Assembly (NCBI RefSeq): GCF_009728935.1
Contig: NZ_CP034235.1
Span: 1,563,501-1,627,500, forward strand
DNA length: 64,000 bases
Reading direction: 5' to 3'
Origin: Paenibacillus psychroresistens
GTDB taxonomy: Bacteria > Bacillota > Bacilli > Paenibacillales > NBRC-103111
Part shown: positions 25,136-34,147 of the stretch, in pieces
Numbering within the stretch: the first letter of the stretch is position 1
Layout: every line of letters begins with the position of its first letter
Program-made: the position numbers and the translations under genes
The notes under the pieces: generated by a model
Told to the model about the DNA's origin: nothing
Databases searched by the model: none
What the model saw: the letters and a program-made list of their open reading frames with translations, nothing else

Positions 25136-25318
25136 CTCTCATCACTCTCCTTGAGTTATGTCCCTATTCTACAGGATAATGCTGCATTTCAACAATGACT
25201 TGGATCTAAGAGAGATGCTTTACGCTACAAATCTGTAGAACCTATTATATTTAACATCCGAAGATGGTGCTAACATATAGACTATAGAAAGTAAGCGGAT
25301 ACACAAGGAGGAGCGCTA

Positions 25319-26293
25319 TTGCAACCATACACATTGACCACGAAAACCGAGTTTCTCCCGCCAAAAAAGAAATACCAGAGATTAGCCAAGCTCTCTAGGC
25401 AAAAGTATTTGTTCATGATGATTCTGCCGGCATTTATTGTAACAACCCTTTTTGCATATGGCCCGATGTTCGGGTTATATATGGCCTTTATTAATTACAG
25501 CCCTGGGGGCGGTTCGTTTTTTTCACAATTCTTTCATAGCGAATTTGTAGGGTTTAGTTGGTTCCATTATTTTTTTAATAATGGAGATTTTTATATCATT
25601 ATGCGGAATACCTTGGCTACGAGCGGGCTTAGCTTGCTCATTGGCTTTCCAGCACCTATACTTCTAGCTTTAATCATTAATGAGGTACGTCAAGGCTTCT
25701 TTAAAAAATTCGTCCAAACCGCTTCTTATCTTCCTTATTTCATCTCATGGGTTATTGCAGCGAATATTATTGTCACCTTCCTTTCTTCACAAGGGATTTT
25801 GAATAAATTACTCGTGCTGTTTCATCTTACAGATCAGCCTGTCCAATTTTTACAGAACGGCCACTATTTCTGGATTATTATCGCGATTTCGAACATGTGG
25901 AAGGATATGGGGTTCAATTCAATCATGTATCTTGCGGCTATTGCAGCGATTAATCCAGAGGTTTACGAAGCAGCCCGAGTGGATGGAGCCAACAAAATCA
26001 AACAAATGGTTCATGTTACCCTCCCGGCGCTTCGACCAACTATTGTGATTCTTATGATCCTTGCCATCGGCGGTATCTTGAACGCAGGCTTCGATCAGCA
26101 ATATTTATTGCAGAATACAACAGTTTTGCATTATTCGGAAGTTATTGATACGTATGCTTACCGTTATGGTTTGCAGAACAGCATGTTTTCCTATGGTGCG
26201 GCGGTTGGAATGTTTAAATCGGTCGTGGCTCTAGTACTTGTTATCTCAGTTAATGCCATATCTAAAAAGGTCAATGAGGTATCCTTGTTTTGA
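25319..26293 (+). CDS. Carbohydrate ABC transporter permease, LplB-like
   Basis: This 324-residue protein has six membrane segments and the EAA loop (EAARVDGANKIKQMVHVTLP near residue 220), which docks the ATPase. It starts at TTG 25319 with AAGGAGGAG seven bases upstream. It is close to LplB/YtcP-type permeases for complex carbohydrates. It is the first gene of the importer operon divergent from yesMN, followed 35 nt later by the second permease. No ATPase gene is present; a shared MsmX-type ATPase is usual for this group. Confidence 0.93.
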   Translation: MQPYTLTTKTEFLPPKKKYQRLAKLSRQKYLFMMILPAFIVTTLFAYGPMFGLYMAFINYSPGGGSFFSQFFHSEFVGFSWFHYFFNNGDFYIIMRNTLATSGLSLLIGFPAPILLALIINEVRQGFFKKFVQTASYLPYFISWVIAANIIVTFLSSQGILNKLLVLFHLTDQPVQFLQNGHYFWIIIAISNMWKDMGFNSIMYLAAIAAINPEVYEAARVDGANKIKQMVHVTLPALRPTIVILMILAIGGILNAGFDQQYLLQNTTVLHYSEVIDTYAYRYGLQNSMFSYGAAVGMFKSVVALVLVISVNAISKKVNEVSLF

Positions 26294-26328
26294 GAACATC
26301 TAGGCAACCAGAAGGGAAGGAATAGCAT

Positions 26329-27216
26329 ATGCGTTTGAAAATTGAAGACCGCTTGTTTACATTTATCGTTTATTTTATTCTCCTGTTCGTTACTGTGATC
26401 ACTTTATATCCGTTTTGGAATATTCTTGTGCTCTCGATTAATGATAGTCAGGACACCATTAAAGGCGGTGTATATTTATGGCCGCGTGTGCTTAACTTTA
26501 GCAGCTATAAACAAATTTTAGTGGATCGCGAAATTCTGGATGCTGTGAAGGTGACGGTTGCCAGAACAGTGATTGGCACGCCGCTTTCTATTATGGTCAT
26601 TACCCTGCTGGCTTTTCCACTAAGCAAACGAGAGCTACTGGGCGGTAAAGCCATCTCCCTTTATTTTATCTTCACAATGTATTTTGGCGGGGGGTTGATT
26701 CCCTACTATATGATTCTGAAAAGCTTGCATCTGATCGACACGTTTTCTGTATTTATCATTCCAGGTTTGATGAACGTGTTCTATGTGATCCTTGTTCGCA
26801 CATTCATCCAGCAGCTTCCTCCTGAAATGGAAGAATCGGCGAGAATAGACGGTGCCAATGATCTTCAAACCTTTTTTAAATTAATCCTGCCTTTAACAAC
26901 GCCGGTCTTGGCGACAATAGGTTTGTTCATAGCCATAGGACATTGGAATGCTTGGTTCGATGCTTATGTGTTTACATACAACCCCAAATTAAAAACGTTG
27001 CAATCGGTATTAGTGAAAATATTAAATCAATATCAAACCGGCAGCATGATTACCAGTGCACAAGCACTTGCCAATTCGGAGAAACGATTGTCGGTTTCGC
27101 CTGATTCATTACGGATGGCAGCAACAATGGTAGCCACTTTGCCAATCATTCTGATCTATCCTTTTGTTCAAAAATATTTTGTCAGAGGGATGATGCTAGG
27201 TGCAATTAAGAGCTAA
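26329..27216 (+). CDS. Carbohydrate ABC transporter permease, YtcP/LplC-like
   Basis: This 295-residue permease has six membrane helices and the EAA loop EESARIDGANDLQTFFKLIL near residue 168. It pairs with the preceding LplB-like permease to form the channel of a polysaccharide or oligosaccharide importer. The solute-binding gene follows after about 110 nt, which include an unused strong RBS (GGGAGGTG at 27231) before a five-codon frame. Confidence 0.93.
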   Translation: MRLKIEDRLFTFIVYFILLFVTVITLYPFWNILVLSINDSQDTIKGGVYLWPRVLNFSSYKQILVDREILDAVKVTVARTVIGTPLSIMVITLLAFPLSKRELLGGKAISLYFIFTMYFGGGLIPYYMILKSLHLIDTFSVFIIPGLMNVFYVILVRTFIQQLPPEMEESARIDGANDLQTFFKLILPLTTPVLATIGLFIAIGHWNAWFDAYVFTYNPKLKTLQSVLVKILNQYQTGSMITSAQALANSEKRLSVSPDSLRMAATMVATLPIILIYPFVQKYFVRGMMLGAIKS

Positions 27217-27330
27217 TTAAAATTTAATAAGGGAGGTGATGGCAGCAAGGCTGTAAGTAAAAGTATAATGGTTAGATATCTTTATAGAATGGCAATAGCT
27301 AAACTCAATTATATTTTAGGGGGAAGAACC

Positions 27331-28968
27331 ATGTTGAATGCTCGTAAATCGATCGCCTTATTATTGGCGCTTATGTTAGTTCTGATTGTATTTTCTGGTT
27401 GCGCCAAAAAAGCGGATAACGGCGCTGCTGCTACTAATGCCCCATCCGCCACAGATGCCGCCGTAGTTAGTCCGGCAGCTACCGATGATAATACTCCGAT
27501 TAAACTTACTTTTTTTGATATGAACACTGGGGATGCTTTTGATAATGCGGTTGCTAAGGAAATTACCAAACGCACCGGAATCACATTAGAGATTCAACAA
27601 CCAACAGGGAATCCGAGTGAAAAGCTGAATCTTATGCTAGCAAGCAGTGATTTGCCGGATATGGTCTTAATGTCTCGCGGCAGTGATGTTGTGGCTAAAT
27701 ACACAGCGGCAGGCGCAATCATTCCATTAAACGATTTAATCGATAAATTAGGACCTGATGTATCTAAAATGTATGGTGATACTTTGAAGAAAACCCGTTA
27801 TTCGGATGGCAAGAATTATTATCTGTCGAATTGGTATGGACTTGAGAATGAGCCCGTATTTGGGATGAATCTTCGTAAGGATATCATTAAAGAGCTAGCG
27901 CCGGATAAAGCAGACGGCGGGACACCCTTTACTACGGATGAATTTGCAGCTTTGTTGAAGAGCTATAAAGATAAGTATCCGCAAGTAGATGGAAAGACAA
28001 CCATTCCTTTATCGATGAGCGGCGAGAATATGGGAGCTACATTGGGAACGTTCAAGGGAATGTGGGGGTTAAAGTCTTATTTCGATGACAATGGTGTGTT
28101 GAAATATGATGTTAAGGATCCGAAGTATAAAGAAATGATTCAGTTCATGAACAAGTTATTCCGTGATGGTTTGATGGATCAGGAATGGGCGATTAATAAA
28201 AACCAAACATGGGAGCAGAAGATCTCCAATGGAATTGTATTTGCTTCAACAGGGGCTTATTGGGATTTAGGGAATGCGAATACAGCTTTGAAGAAGATAG
28301 GTGGAGACGACAAGCAATTATATCCGTATAAAGTGATTGCTCCAGGAGTAGACCCTGCGAAAACTACCTTTGGAGGCAGAAGCTCGCTTGGTTGGGATGC
28401 GATAGCAATTACAAAAGCTAATAAATATCCAGAGAGAACTATGAAATTGATTAATTTTCTAGCAAGTGAGGAAGGGCAATATTTATTAATGTGGGGTGTT
28501 GAAGGTAAAGATTGGGATTTGAAGGATGGCAAGCACGTGCCGAAACCTGAAACGCTTCAAGGCTTTAAAGACGACTGGGGTGGATATGTCAAGAAAACGG
28601 GGATCCGCAAATGGACATGGTTTATCAAAAATGGGCCAGGTACCGACGGAACGCCATTGGATTTAGCTGGAAGATTTATACGCGGTGATATCGATAAAAT
28701 GGCATTAAAAAATCTTGCTGACTCCGTTTGGGATACATCACCTTATGACAATTTAGGACCTGTTGGCGGTACGCCAGAAACTTTACTGGCTCAAAAGATA
28801 CAGGACGTCATGACTCAGGGGATTACTAAGATGATTCTCGCCAAGTCTGATGCCGATTTAAACAGCACATATGACAAAATGCTTGTAGATATGAAAAGTG
28901 CTGGTGATTCCAAAGTCGAGAGCATTATCAACGAAAACTACAATACACGAATGAAGCTTTGGAATTAA
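27331..28968 (+). CDS. Extracellular solute-binding lipoprotein, LplA-like
   Basis: This 545-residue lipoprotein with lipobox FSGC at about residue 23 has an A/T-rich linker followed by a large solute-binding domain typical of LplA/YtcQ proteins (LTFFDMNTGDAF, TFGGRSSLGWDAIAITK, INFLASEEGQYLLMWG). It delivers sugars to the two preceding permeases. ATG 27331 follows GGGGGAAG; an upstream in-frame ATG at 27268 lacks an RBS and would bury the signal peptide. The next genes are clan GH-D enzymes, so the ligand may be galactose-containing oligosaccharides (inferred). Confidence 0.93.
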   Translation: MLNARKSIALLLALMLVLIVFSGCAKKADNGAAATNAPSATDAAVVSPAATDDNTPIKLTFFDMNTGDAFDNAVAKEITKRTGITLEIQQPTGNPSEKLNLMLASSDLPDMVLMSRGSDVVAKYTAAGAIIPLNDLIDKLGPDVSKMYGDTLKKTRYSDGKNYYLSNWYGLENEPVFGMNLRKDIIKELAPDKADGGTPFTTDEFAALLKSYKDKYPQVDGKTTIPLSMSGENMGATLGTFKGMWGLKSYFDDNGVLKYDVKDPKYKEMIQFMNKLFRDGLMDQEWAINKNQTWEQKISNGIVFASTGAYWDLGNANTALKKIGGDDKQLYPYKVIAPGVDPAKTTFGGRSSLGWDAIAITKANKYPERTMKLINFLASEEGQYLLMWGVEGKDWDLKDGKHVPKPETLQGFKDDWGGYVKKTGIRKWTWFIKNGPGTDGTPLDLAGRFIRGDIDKMALKNLADSVWDTSPYDNLGPVGGTPETLLAQKIQDVMTQGITKMILAKSDADLNSTYDKMLVDMKSAGDSKVESIINENYNTRMKLWN

Positions 28969-29070
28969 TGATTATTAATTAAGCAAATGGAGGAAGTCAA
29001 TGCGATTTATGCTTGGCTTCCTTATTCTATGAACTTGTTCACTAAAATTTATTTATAGAGGAGTTTAAGC

Positions 29071-32000
29071 ATGCGAAAAATAACTTCCAAGTGTTGTTTG
29101 CTATTAGTCTTGTTTTCAATTATTTTCTTGTCAGGGGGTAATCCGTATATCATAAATCTCGATAATGCGGGATCTTTTTTAAAACCCAATTCGGCTTATG
29201 CTTCGAGTACAGAGGCAACTTATGCTTATGCTCAGACCTATGAGGCTGAAGCAGTCGCAAATATCTTAGTCGGGAATGCAGGTATAAGCAACTGCAGCAG
29301 CTGTTCAGGCGGAAAAAAGGTGGGGAATTTATATCAAGGCGCTTCGCTCCAATTCAACGAGATACATGCAAGTGAAGCGGGCGCTTATAATATTATCGTT
29401 TCCTACCTATCTGGTGACCCGCGTGCTTTTGAGATTAGTGTGAACGGAGGTCCATCACAGAATTATGCTTTCGAAAAATTAGCAGATTGGAATACGGTTG
29501 GCACACAAACCGTTACCGTGCAGCTAGCGAAAGGGGATAATACAATCCTGTTCGCTGATGGCGGGCAATATTCTCCTGATATCGATAAAATTGTTGTGTT
29601 ACCGATTAATCAAAGCTATGAGGCAGAGGCGTCAGGGAACATTTTGACGGGGCATGCAGGGATAGGTGACTGTACTTATTGCTCAGGTGAGAAAAAAGTT
29701 GGCAATCTTTATCAAGGTTCATCCGTGTTATTCAATGGGATAACGGCTAGCGTTTATGGGGTTTATAAAGTCTCGGTTTTCTACATTTCAGGAGATCCTC
29801 GAACAGCAGAGCTAAGTGTTAATGGCGGTGAAGCACAGCACATTACCTTCGAGAAAACAGCTGATTGGAGTACTATCGGCAGTATGGATATGCTGCTCCC
29901 GCTTATACCTGGCGATAACACCTTGTTATTTAGCGATGGCGGTCAATACAGCCCTGACATTGACAGGATTGTAGTGACTCCCGTGAGTCAAAACTATGAG
30001 GCAGAGGCTTCAGTGAATACTAAAACGGGCAATGCTTCTACGGGAAATTGTGACTATTGTTCAGGTGGAAGTAAGGTGGGTGGCGTGTATCAAGGCTCCT
30101 CATTGGCTTTTCATGAAATTAATGTAAGCACATCTGGAAGCTATACGATGACGGTTTATTATATTTCAGGAGATCCCCGCGCTGCTAACATAAGCGTGAA
30201 CGGCGGTGAAGCTCAGAATATTCTATTCGACAAAACAGTGGATTGGAGTACATTGGGGAGCCAAATCATCCCGATTAATTTAAAAGCAGGCAGTAATACG
30301 ATTCTGTTCGCAGATGGCGGTCAATACTCTCCAGATTTCGATAAAATTGTGATAGCGCAAAGTCAGAGCAGCAATGTGCAGGCTTGTGAGAAGGTTAGCG
30401 GCGACGCTGCAGCTCCAGGTGAACAGATTGCGGAACAATCCTTTGGTGCTTTCTTTCACGCCGCTGAGTATGAACATGCCGTTGTTCTGACGGGAGCTAA
30501 TGGGCAGAAAGTAACTTATCAATTGGACAGCGGGCTGGCAGATTATGCGTGGAACGATAAAATTATTGCCCGGGGAATATACAGCAAATTTGGAGATGCT
30601 GCAAGCAGCTGTTACTCGTCACATAACTTCTCTATGTCTGATATCCAGCCAATTCATGATGGTTTTGGCGATGGAGTTGTAGTTAAGTTTGTGAACGAGA
30701 ATGTAGATAGTCCGACGATTAATCAGCTTTATTATTTTTATCCAGAAATTAATTACTTCTTTACTCGGACGGAAGTGGTGAATGAAACGCCGATCAGCAC
30801 TAATTATCTGGCGCCTTTGGTAACTAATACAGATAGAGGGATTGACCTTGGCAGCTATGCCGATGATAGGGTGCTAACAGTTCCTTTTGACAATGATCAA
30901 TGGGTTCGCTATCAGGCTTTGTCGATTAATTCTTCAGACACAAGTCAAGAAGTAACGGCAATTTATGACAATACGAATAGGAACGGTTTGATTGTAGGGT
31001 CTGTTTCGCATGATACTTGGAAAACAGGCATTCATTTTACAGGCGACAATAACAGACTAAACAATCTTGAATTATACGGGGGTTCATCCTCTGGGAAAAC
31101 TCATGATACAGTTCCGCATGGCAGTCTCACAGGTACAAACCTCTGGTCACCAATGGCTTTTGTGGGATATTTCGCTGATTATCGCACAGGGCTGGAGGAA
31201 TATGCCAAGGCCAATGCTGTAATAACTCCACCACTTTCATTTAGCGCTACTGTTCCGCATGAGGTCCCCGTTGGCTGGAATAGCTGGGCGGCTTATGGAA
31301 GCAGCTTAAGCTACCAGAATGTAATCGATACATCGGATTATTTTAAAACTCATTTACAGAGCAATGGCTTTGCCAACAAAGGCAATGTCTACATTAATCT
31401 GGATTCTTATTGGGATAACTTATCCGATACCCAGCTGGCTAACGCAGTTGCAAGGATTCACCAAAATGGCCAGAAAGCCGGTATTTATTGGGCTCCCTTT
31501 GTTTACTGGGGCGATAATATGAATCATTTTGTTGAAGGTGCGGAGCTCTATAATTATGGAGATATTGTTCTAAAAGATGATAATGGCGTTGTTCTGCCGA
31601 AGCTGGATGGTGCCTATGCGCTTGATCCGACAAATCCGGGGACTAAGCAAAGAATGGATTATTTTCTCAATAAGTTTAAGAATCTCGGAATGGAGTATAT
31701 CAAGCTTGATTTTCTGACACATGGTTCACTAGAAGGCGACCACTTTGATCCTGCTGTTCAAACAGGTATCCAAGCCTATAATCAGGGAATGGCTTATGTA
31801 GCCAACATAGTCGGAGATTCGATGTTTATCAGCGAATCGATTGCTCCGCTGTTTCCAAGCCAATATGGCCATGCCCGCAGACTAGCAACGGATACGTTTG
31901 GCAGTATTGCCGATACAGAATATCAGTTGAATGCACTCACTTACGGATGGTGGCAGAATGGAACGATTTATCCTTATACCGATCCTGATCATATGGCACT

Positions 32001-33993
32001 TACTCGTGCAAATACGTTAACTGAAGCAAGATCCAGAGTGAATTCAGCTGTTGTTTCAGGTACGGTATTTTTCGATTCCGATGATGTTCATAACACTTCG
32101 GCACAGGAATATCTAACATCACTGCTTACCAAGGCTAGTGTTCTGGATGTAGTAACTAAAGGCAAAGCATTCAAGCCGGTTGAGGGCAATACCGGCTCGA
32201 AAGCAACGGATACCTTTGTCCTGAATGATCAAGGCACCTATTATTTGGCTGTTTTCAATTACAGTAACTCAGCTGTCAATAAAACAGTCAACCTGAGTCG
32301 GGCTGGCTTGGGAGGCAGCAGTGAGTACAAGCTAACGGATCTATGGACGGATCAAGTAACTGGGGTGCAGGGTTCACTTAATGTAAGCCTCGCTCCTACG
32401 GAATCCAAGCTTTATAAGCTCTCTTCAGTAGGATCGATGTGGTCCTCCGATAGCCATCTTGATGTTGTGATGGGTACGGTGAATGCACAATTAACATGGT
32501 CTGTCGCTCAGGATGAGCATGGGATTGAAAGCTATGTTGTTTATAAGGATCAAACATTATATGAAACAGTAAGCGGGAATGTATATGGTTTGGCAGTTAG
32601 CGGATTGAGTCCGGGTACAGCTTATACATTTACGGTTCAAGCTAAAAATTTAAATGGTGAAATTTCGACAGATGGACCCTCTGTGCAAGCTGTTACTGGG
32701 GGCAGTAATAATGACAATCCTGGAAATCCCGGCTCAACGGCTCCGGCAACTCCTGGATCAACTGTGAACGAGCCCAAAGTGACGGATATTCCAACGGCTG
32801 TGAAAGCGGGAGATTTAAGCTCAGGGATTCAAATTCAAGGAGAGAAAAACGGAATAAGCATACTAGTAATGGATGAAGGAAAAACCCTAGCATCCATTGC
32901 TTCTCAGGAGAAAGGTACTAACTATTATGCTATAGAGGTTTCAAATCCAACTAGTAACACAGGCATTTCGATTGAACTAAATGCAAAGATCATCAACGCC
33001 GCACTGTTAAAAGGTGGTAAGGATACGATTATAGAAATTATTAGTCCGTTTGGTAATTACAAGCTGCCGTTGCAATCCTTGGAGTTACCTTTAGGAACAA
33101 AGGTATTGATTGTCATTTCTAAAGCGGATGAAGCAACACTTCTGAAGGTTAAAGCTGCGACTGCCTCCGGTTTTCAGGTTGGGGAGGTAATAAACTTTGA
33201 AGTGATTACAACCGATGCTGGAGGAGTATCGAAAAAGGTAGAAGGCTTTGGCAACATCTATATTGAGCGTTCTATCCATTTGGGTGCTGTCGATCCGTCG
33301 AATTTAGCAGCGGTTATGTTGATGGATGATGGCAGTATTGTACCGGTGCCAGCCTTATTTGAAAAACAGACGAACGGCACTTATACAGCTGTGATAAACC
33401 GAACGGGCAACAGCACGTATGCAATTCTAACTGGAGCTAAAAGTTTTGCCGACATTCAAGGACATTGGGCTCAAGATAGTATAGAAACCATGGCATCACG
33501 CTTGTTGGTTAATGGTCAAACGGATACTAGCTTTGCTCCGAATAAATCCGTTACAAGAGCTGAGTTTACTAATCAATTGGTCAGGGCGCTAGGTTTATCC
33601 GATCGAACGTCTGTCATTAAATTTGCAGATGTTACTGAAGCAAGCTGGTTTGCTGAAGGGGTTGCAGTAGCAGCTTCGATTGGCTTGGTTAATGGCTATG
33701 AGGACGGTACATTTAGGCCGAATAACAGCATATCCCGCGAAGAGATAGCGGTCCTGCTGTCCAGAGCAATTGTTTTTGCACAGAAGCAAGTCGCGATCGG
33801 TGGCGATCTCAGTGAATATAAGGATGCATCTTCAGTTGCAAGCTGGTCGCTTGCGTCGATGCAATCAGCCGTCAAAGCAGGCTTTATCCAAGGGGATCAA
33901 GCTCATAGGCTGCTTCCTTCCGCTCAAGCTACCCGTGCAGAGGCAACTGTCATGTTAGCGCGATTGCTGCGATATGTCCAATTTATTAATTGA
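29071..33993 (+). CDS. Large S-layer-anchored alpha-galactosidase-like enzyme (clan GH-D)
   Basis: This 1640-residue secreted protein has a signal peptide (to about residue 44) and three tandem carbohydrate-binding modules of about 126 residues beginning YEAEA at residues 57, 183 and 309, each with CSGG/CSGE-KVGN and GDPRxxxxSVNGG. A beta domain and a GH27/GH36-like barrel follow, from VGWNSW near residue 735. The expected nucleophile is D880 in IKLDF and the acid/base D941 in RRLATDTFG. Then come an Fn3-like domain (1120-1210), a proline-rich linker and a beta domain, and three SLH repeats (about 1459-1637). It should degrade alpha-galactosides at the cell surface. Two paralogues of its catalytic part follow. 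Confidence 0.9.
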   Translation: MRKITSKCCLLLVLFSIIFLSGGNPYIINLDNAGSFLKPNSAYASSTEATYAYAQTYEAEAVANILVGNAGISNCSSCSGGKKVGNLYQGASLQFNEIHASEAGAYNIIVSYLSGDPRAFEISVNGGPSQNYAFEKLADWNTVGTQTVTVQLAKGDNTILFADGGQYSPDIDKIVVLPINQSYEAEASGNILTGHAGIGDCTYCSGEKKVGNLYQGSSVLFNGITASVYGVYKVSVFYISGDPRTAELSVNGGEAQHITFEKTADWSTIGSMDMLLPLIPGDNTLLFSDGGQYSPDIDRIVVTPVSQNYEAEASVNTKTGNASTGNCDYCSGGSKVGGVYQGSSLAFHEINVSTSGSYTMTVYYISGDPRAANISVNGGEAQNILFDKTVDWSTLGSQIIPINLKAGSNTILFADGGQYSPDFDKIVIAQSQSSNVQACEKVSGDAAAPGEQIAEQSFGAFFHAAEYEHAVVLTGANGQKVTYQLDSGLADYAWNDKIIARGIYSKFGDAASSCYSSHNFSMSDIQPIHDGFGDGVVVKFVNENVDSPTINQLYYFYPEINYFFTRTEVVNETPISTNYLAPLVTNTDRGIDLGSYADDRVLTVPFDNDQWVRYQALSINSSDTSQEVTAIYDNTNRNGLIVGSVSHDTWKTGIHFTGDNNRLNNLELYGGSSSGKTHDTVPHGSLTGTNLWSPMAFVGYFADYRTGLEEYAKANAVITPPLSFSATVPHEVPVGWNSWAAYGSSLSYQNVIDTSDYFKTHLQSNGFANKGNVYINLDSYWDNLSDTQLANAVARIHQNGQKAGIYWAPFVYWGDNMNHFVEGAELYNYGDIVLKDDNGVVLPKLDGAYALDPTNPGTKQRMDYFLNKFKNLGMEYIKLDFLTHGSLEGDHFDPAVQTGIQAYNQGMAYVANIVGDSMFISESIAPLFPSQYGHARRLATDTFGSIADTEYQLNALTYGWWQNGTIYPYTDPDHMALTRANTLTEARSRVNSAVVSGTVFFDSDDVHNTSAQEYLTSLLTKASVLDVVTKGKAFKPVEGNTGSKATDTFVLNDQGTYYLAVFNYSNSAVNKTVNLSRAGLGGSSEYKLTDLWTDQVTGVQGSLNVSLAPTESKLYKLSSVGSMWSSDSHLDVVMGTVNAQLTWSVAQDEHGIESYVVYKDQTLYETVSGNVYGLAVSGLSPGTAYTFTVQAKNLNGEISTDGPSVQAVTGGSNNDNPGNPGSTAPATPGSTVNEPKVTDIPTAVKAGDLSSGIQIQGEKNGISILVMDEGKTLASIASQEKGTNYYAIEVSNPTSNTGISIELNAKIINAALLKGGKDTIIEIISPFGNYKLPLQSLELPLGTKVLIVISKADEATLLKVKAATASGFQVGEVINFEVITTDAGGVSKKVEGFGNIYIERSIHLGAVDPSNLAAVMLMDDGSIVPVPALFEKQTNGTYTAVINRTGNSTYAILTGAKSFADIQGHWAQDSIETMASRLLVNGQTDTSFAPNKSVTRAEFTNQLVRALGLSDRTSVIKFADVTEASWFAEGVAVAASIGLVNGYEDGTFRPNNSISREEIAVLLSRAIVFAQKQVAIGGDLSEYKDASSVASWSLASMQSAVKAGFIQGDQAHRLLPSAQATRAEATVMLARLLRYVQFIN

Positions 33994-34014
33994 GTATGCA
34001 GATATTTTAAAGGG

Positions 34015-34053
34015 TGAGAAAGATCTCCATATTGATATGGGGGATCTTTCTCA
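34015..34053 (+). terminator. Long hairpin between two glycosidase genes
   Basis: TGAGAAAGATC and GATCTTTCTCA pair, extended by CCATAT/ATATGG, giving about 17 bp. No T-run follows, so it may stabilise or process the mRNA, or attenuate it, instead of ending it fully. Confidence 0.6.
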
Positions 34054-34147
34054 TTGATAGAGTAAAAGTAACTAGGGGGGAAGCTGCCATTATTCGAGGT
34101 TTAACACCTCGTTGTAAGTTAGTTCTTAAGATAAAGGAGGAAACACT

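Noticed and set aside
25250..25265. TAACATCC match to the shared P1/P2 promoter block upstream of the LplB-like gene
   Set aside because: Only eight bases match and no aligned -35 or downstream conservation is present.
28980..29040. Possible terminator and 23-codon frame after the LplA-like gene
   Set aside because: The stem is short, no T-run follows and the frame has no RBS.
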